DNA of 6,741 nucleotides from Nitrososphaerales archaeon (GTDB taxonomy: Archaea; Thermoproteota; Nitrososphaeria; Nitrososphaerales; UBA183). The notes under the pieces were generated by a model, which did not search any database, was not told the origin of the DNA, and worked only from the letters and a program-made list of their open reading frames with translations. A program made the translations under genes and the position numbers. The DNA lies in the NCBI GenBank assembly GCA_030042335.1, contig JASHZW010000147.1:1-6741 (forward strand). The letters run 5' to 3'. Shown one piece after another: positions 6,588-6,741 of this stretch; within the stretch, counting starts at the first letter, position 1; every line of letters begins with the position of its first letter.

Positions 6588-6608
6588 AAAAAAGGAAGGA
6601 AGGGAGGG
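6588..6608 (-). terminator. Pyrimidine/T-tract terminator candidate after the DUF5679 gene
   Basis: On the minus strand a 21-nt uninterrupted pyrimidine run (CCCTCCC, then TTCC repeats, ending in T6) begins 5 nt after the DUF5679 stop codon. Archaeal intrinsic termination depends on U-rich tracts and does not need a hairpin. The tract lies between two same-strand genes and 48 nt before the cysS start, so it would separate their transcripts. No strong stem-loop directly precedes it. Confidence 0.5.
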
Positions 6609-6613
6609 TGTTG

Positions 6614-6741
6614 TTACTTCAGCTTACCAATTCTGAATATTGGTTTTCCGCAAGAACCACAGGTGCCCTTGATCGCAGCTCGCCCGTTCTTGAGCTTGAT
6701 CTGCTTTGGATTCTTGATCTCCCTGTTCTTCTTCTTCTCGT
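6614..6741 (-). CDS. DUF5679 zinc-ribbon protein, C-terminal part (runs off right edge)
   Basis: Only the last 42 codons are visible, the first complete one at 6739. They read basic and lysine-rich (EKKKNREIKNPKQIKLKNGR), then AAIKGTCGSCGKPIFRIGKLK and stop. This matches the end of DUF5679, a family of about 50-60 residues: a YCxKC knuckle, then a KNPK...LKNGRPA...G.CPVCG..MFRIG core. The second zinc knuckle here is CGSC; the first pair should lie just beyond the window. The family is common in archaea and some bacteria, and its role is unknown, possibly nucleic-acid binding through the basic zinc ribbon. It is followed by a pyrimidine tract, so it probably ends its own transcript. The frame stays open to the edge, so the start is unknown. 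The identification comes from memory of the family wording. Confidence 0.82.
   Translation of the reverse strand, partial: EKKKNREIKNPKQIKLKNGRAAIKGTCGSCGKPIFRIGKLK

Noticed and set aside
6626..6644. Inverted repeat ACCAAT / ATTGGT with 7-nt loop
   Set aside because: It lies within the DUF5679 coding end (KPIFRIG codons), is short and AT-rich, and is about 18 nt from the pyrimidine tract. It is likely chance rather than a terminator hairpin.
1..6741. Search for a mobile element, CRISPR array or defence system
   Set aside because: No direct-repeat arrays, transposase or integrase motifs, terminal inverted repeats or defence-gene motifs were seen. Composition looks even across the window.

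Overview
The window is a stretch of archaeal chromosome, about 60% G+C by eye. Six of its seven genes lie on the minus strand. The archaeal assignment rests on four things seen here: an isoleucyl-tRNA synthetase of archaeal type (GWDSQGLPVE variant of the usual GWDCHGLPIE block), a DUF5679 zinc-ribbon protein, a beta-CASP metallo-beta-lactamase nuclease of the COG1236 kind, and TATA-like boxes placed so that transcripts would have very short leaders. The IleRS wording resembles Nitrososphaeria (Thaumarchaeota) and related TACK archaea. That narrower placement comes from memory and is tentative.

Layout from right to left, in the direction of minus-strand transcription. The 3' end of a small DUF5679 zinc-ribbon gene (6614-6741) is followed by a 21-nt pyrimidine tract ending in T6. 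Next comes a complete cysS (5145-6539, TTG start). A 771-residue protein of predicted six-hairpin glycosidase fold follows (2750-5065), and 34 nt later a 327-residue MBL/beta-CASP nuclease (1732-2715, TTG start). The nuclease gene meets a convergent 130-residue orphan gene on the plus strand (1343-1735); the two stop codons share one CTAG palindrome. The orphan diverges from a half-length GtrA-like membrane protein (about 1003-1239), and one TATA-like element lies between the two starts. The minus strand then continues, through a 58-nt gap with a strong TATA box, into the first 314 codons of ileS (1-944), which runs off the left edge.

The genes are mostly housekeeping (two aminoacyl-tRNA synthetases, a zinc ribbon, an RNA/DNA-processing nuclease) mixed with poorly characterised ones (glycosidase-like protein, half-GtrA, orphan). 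The glycosidase-like and nuclease genes could be co-transcribed, but nothing in the sequence ties them into one pathway. No mobile element, CRISPR array, tRNA or rRNA was seen, and there is no gene-free stretch over 300 bases. I found no convincing new multi-gene system. The points most worth a second look are the unassigned glycosidase-like protein, the half-size GtrA with its shared divergent promoter and possible leader ORF, and the tail-to-tail stop overlap.
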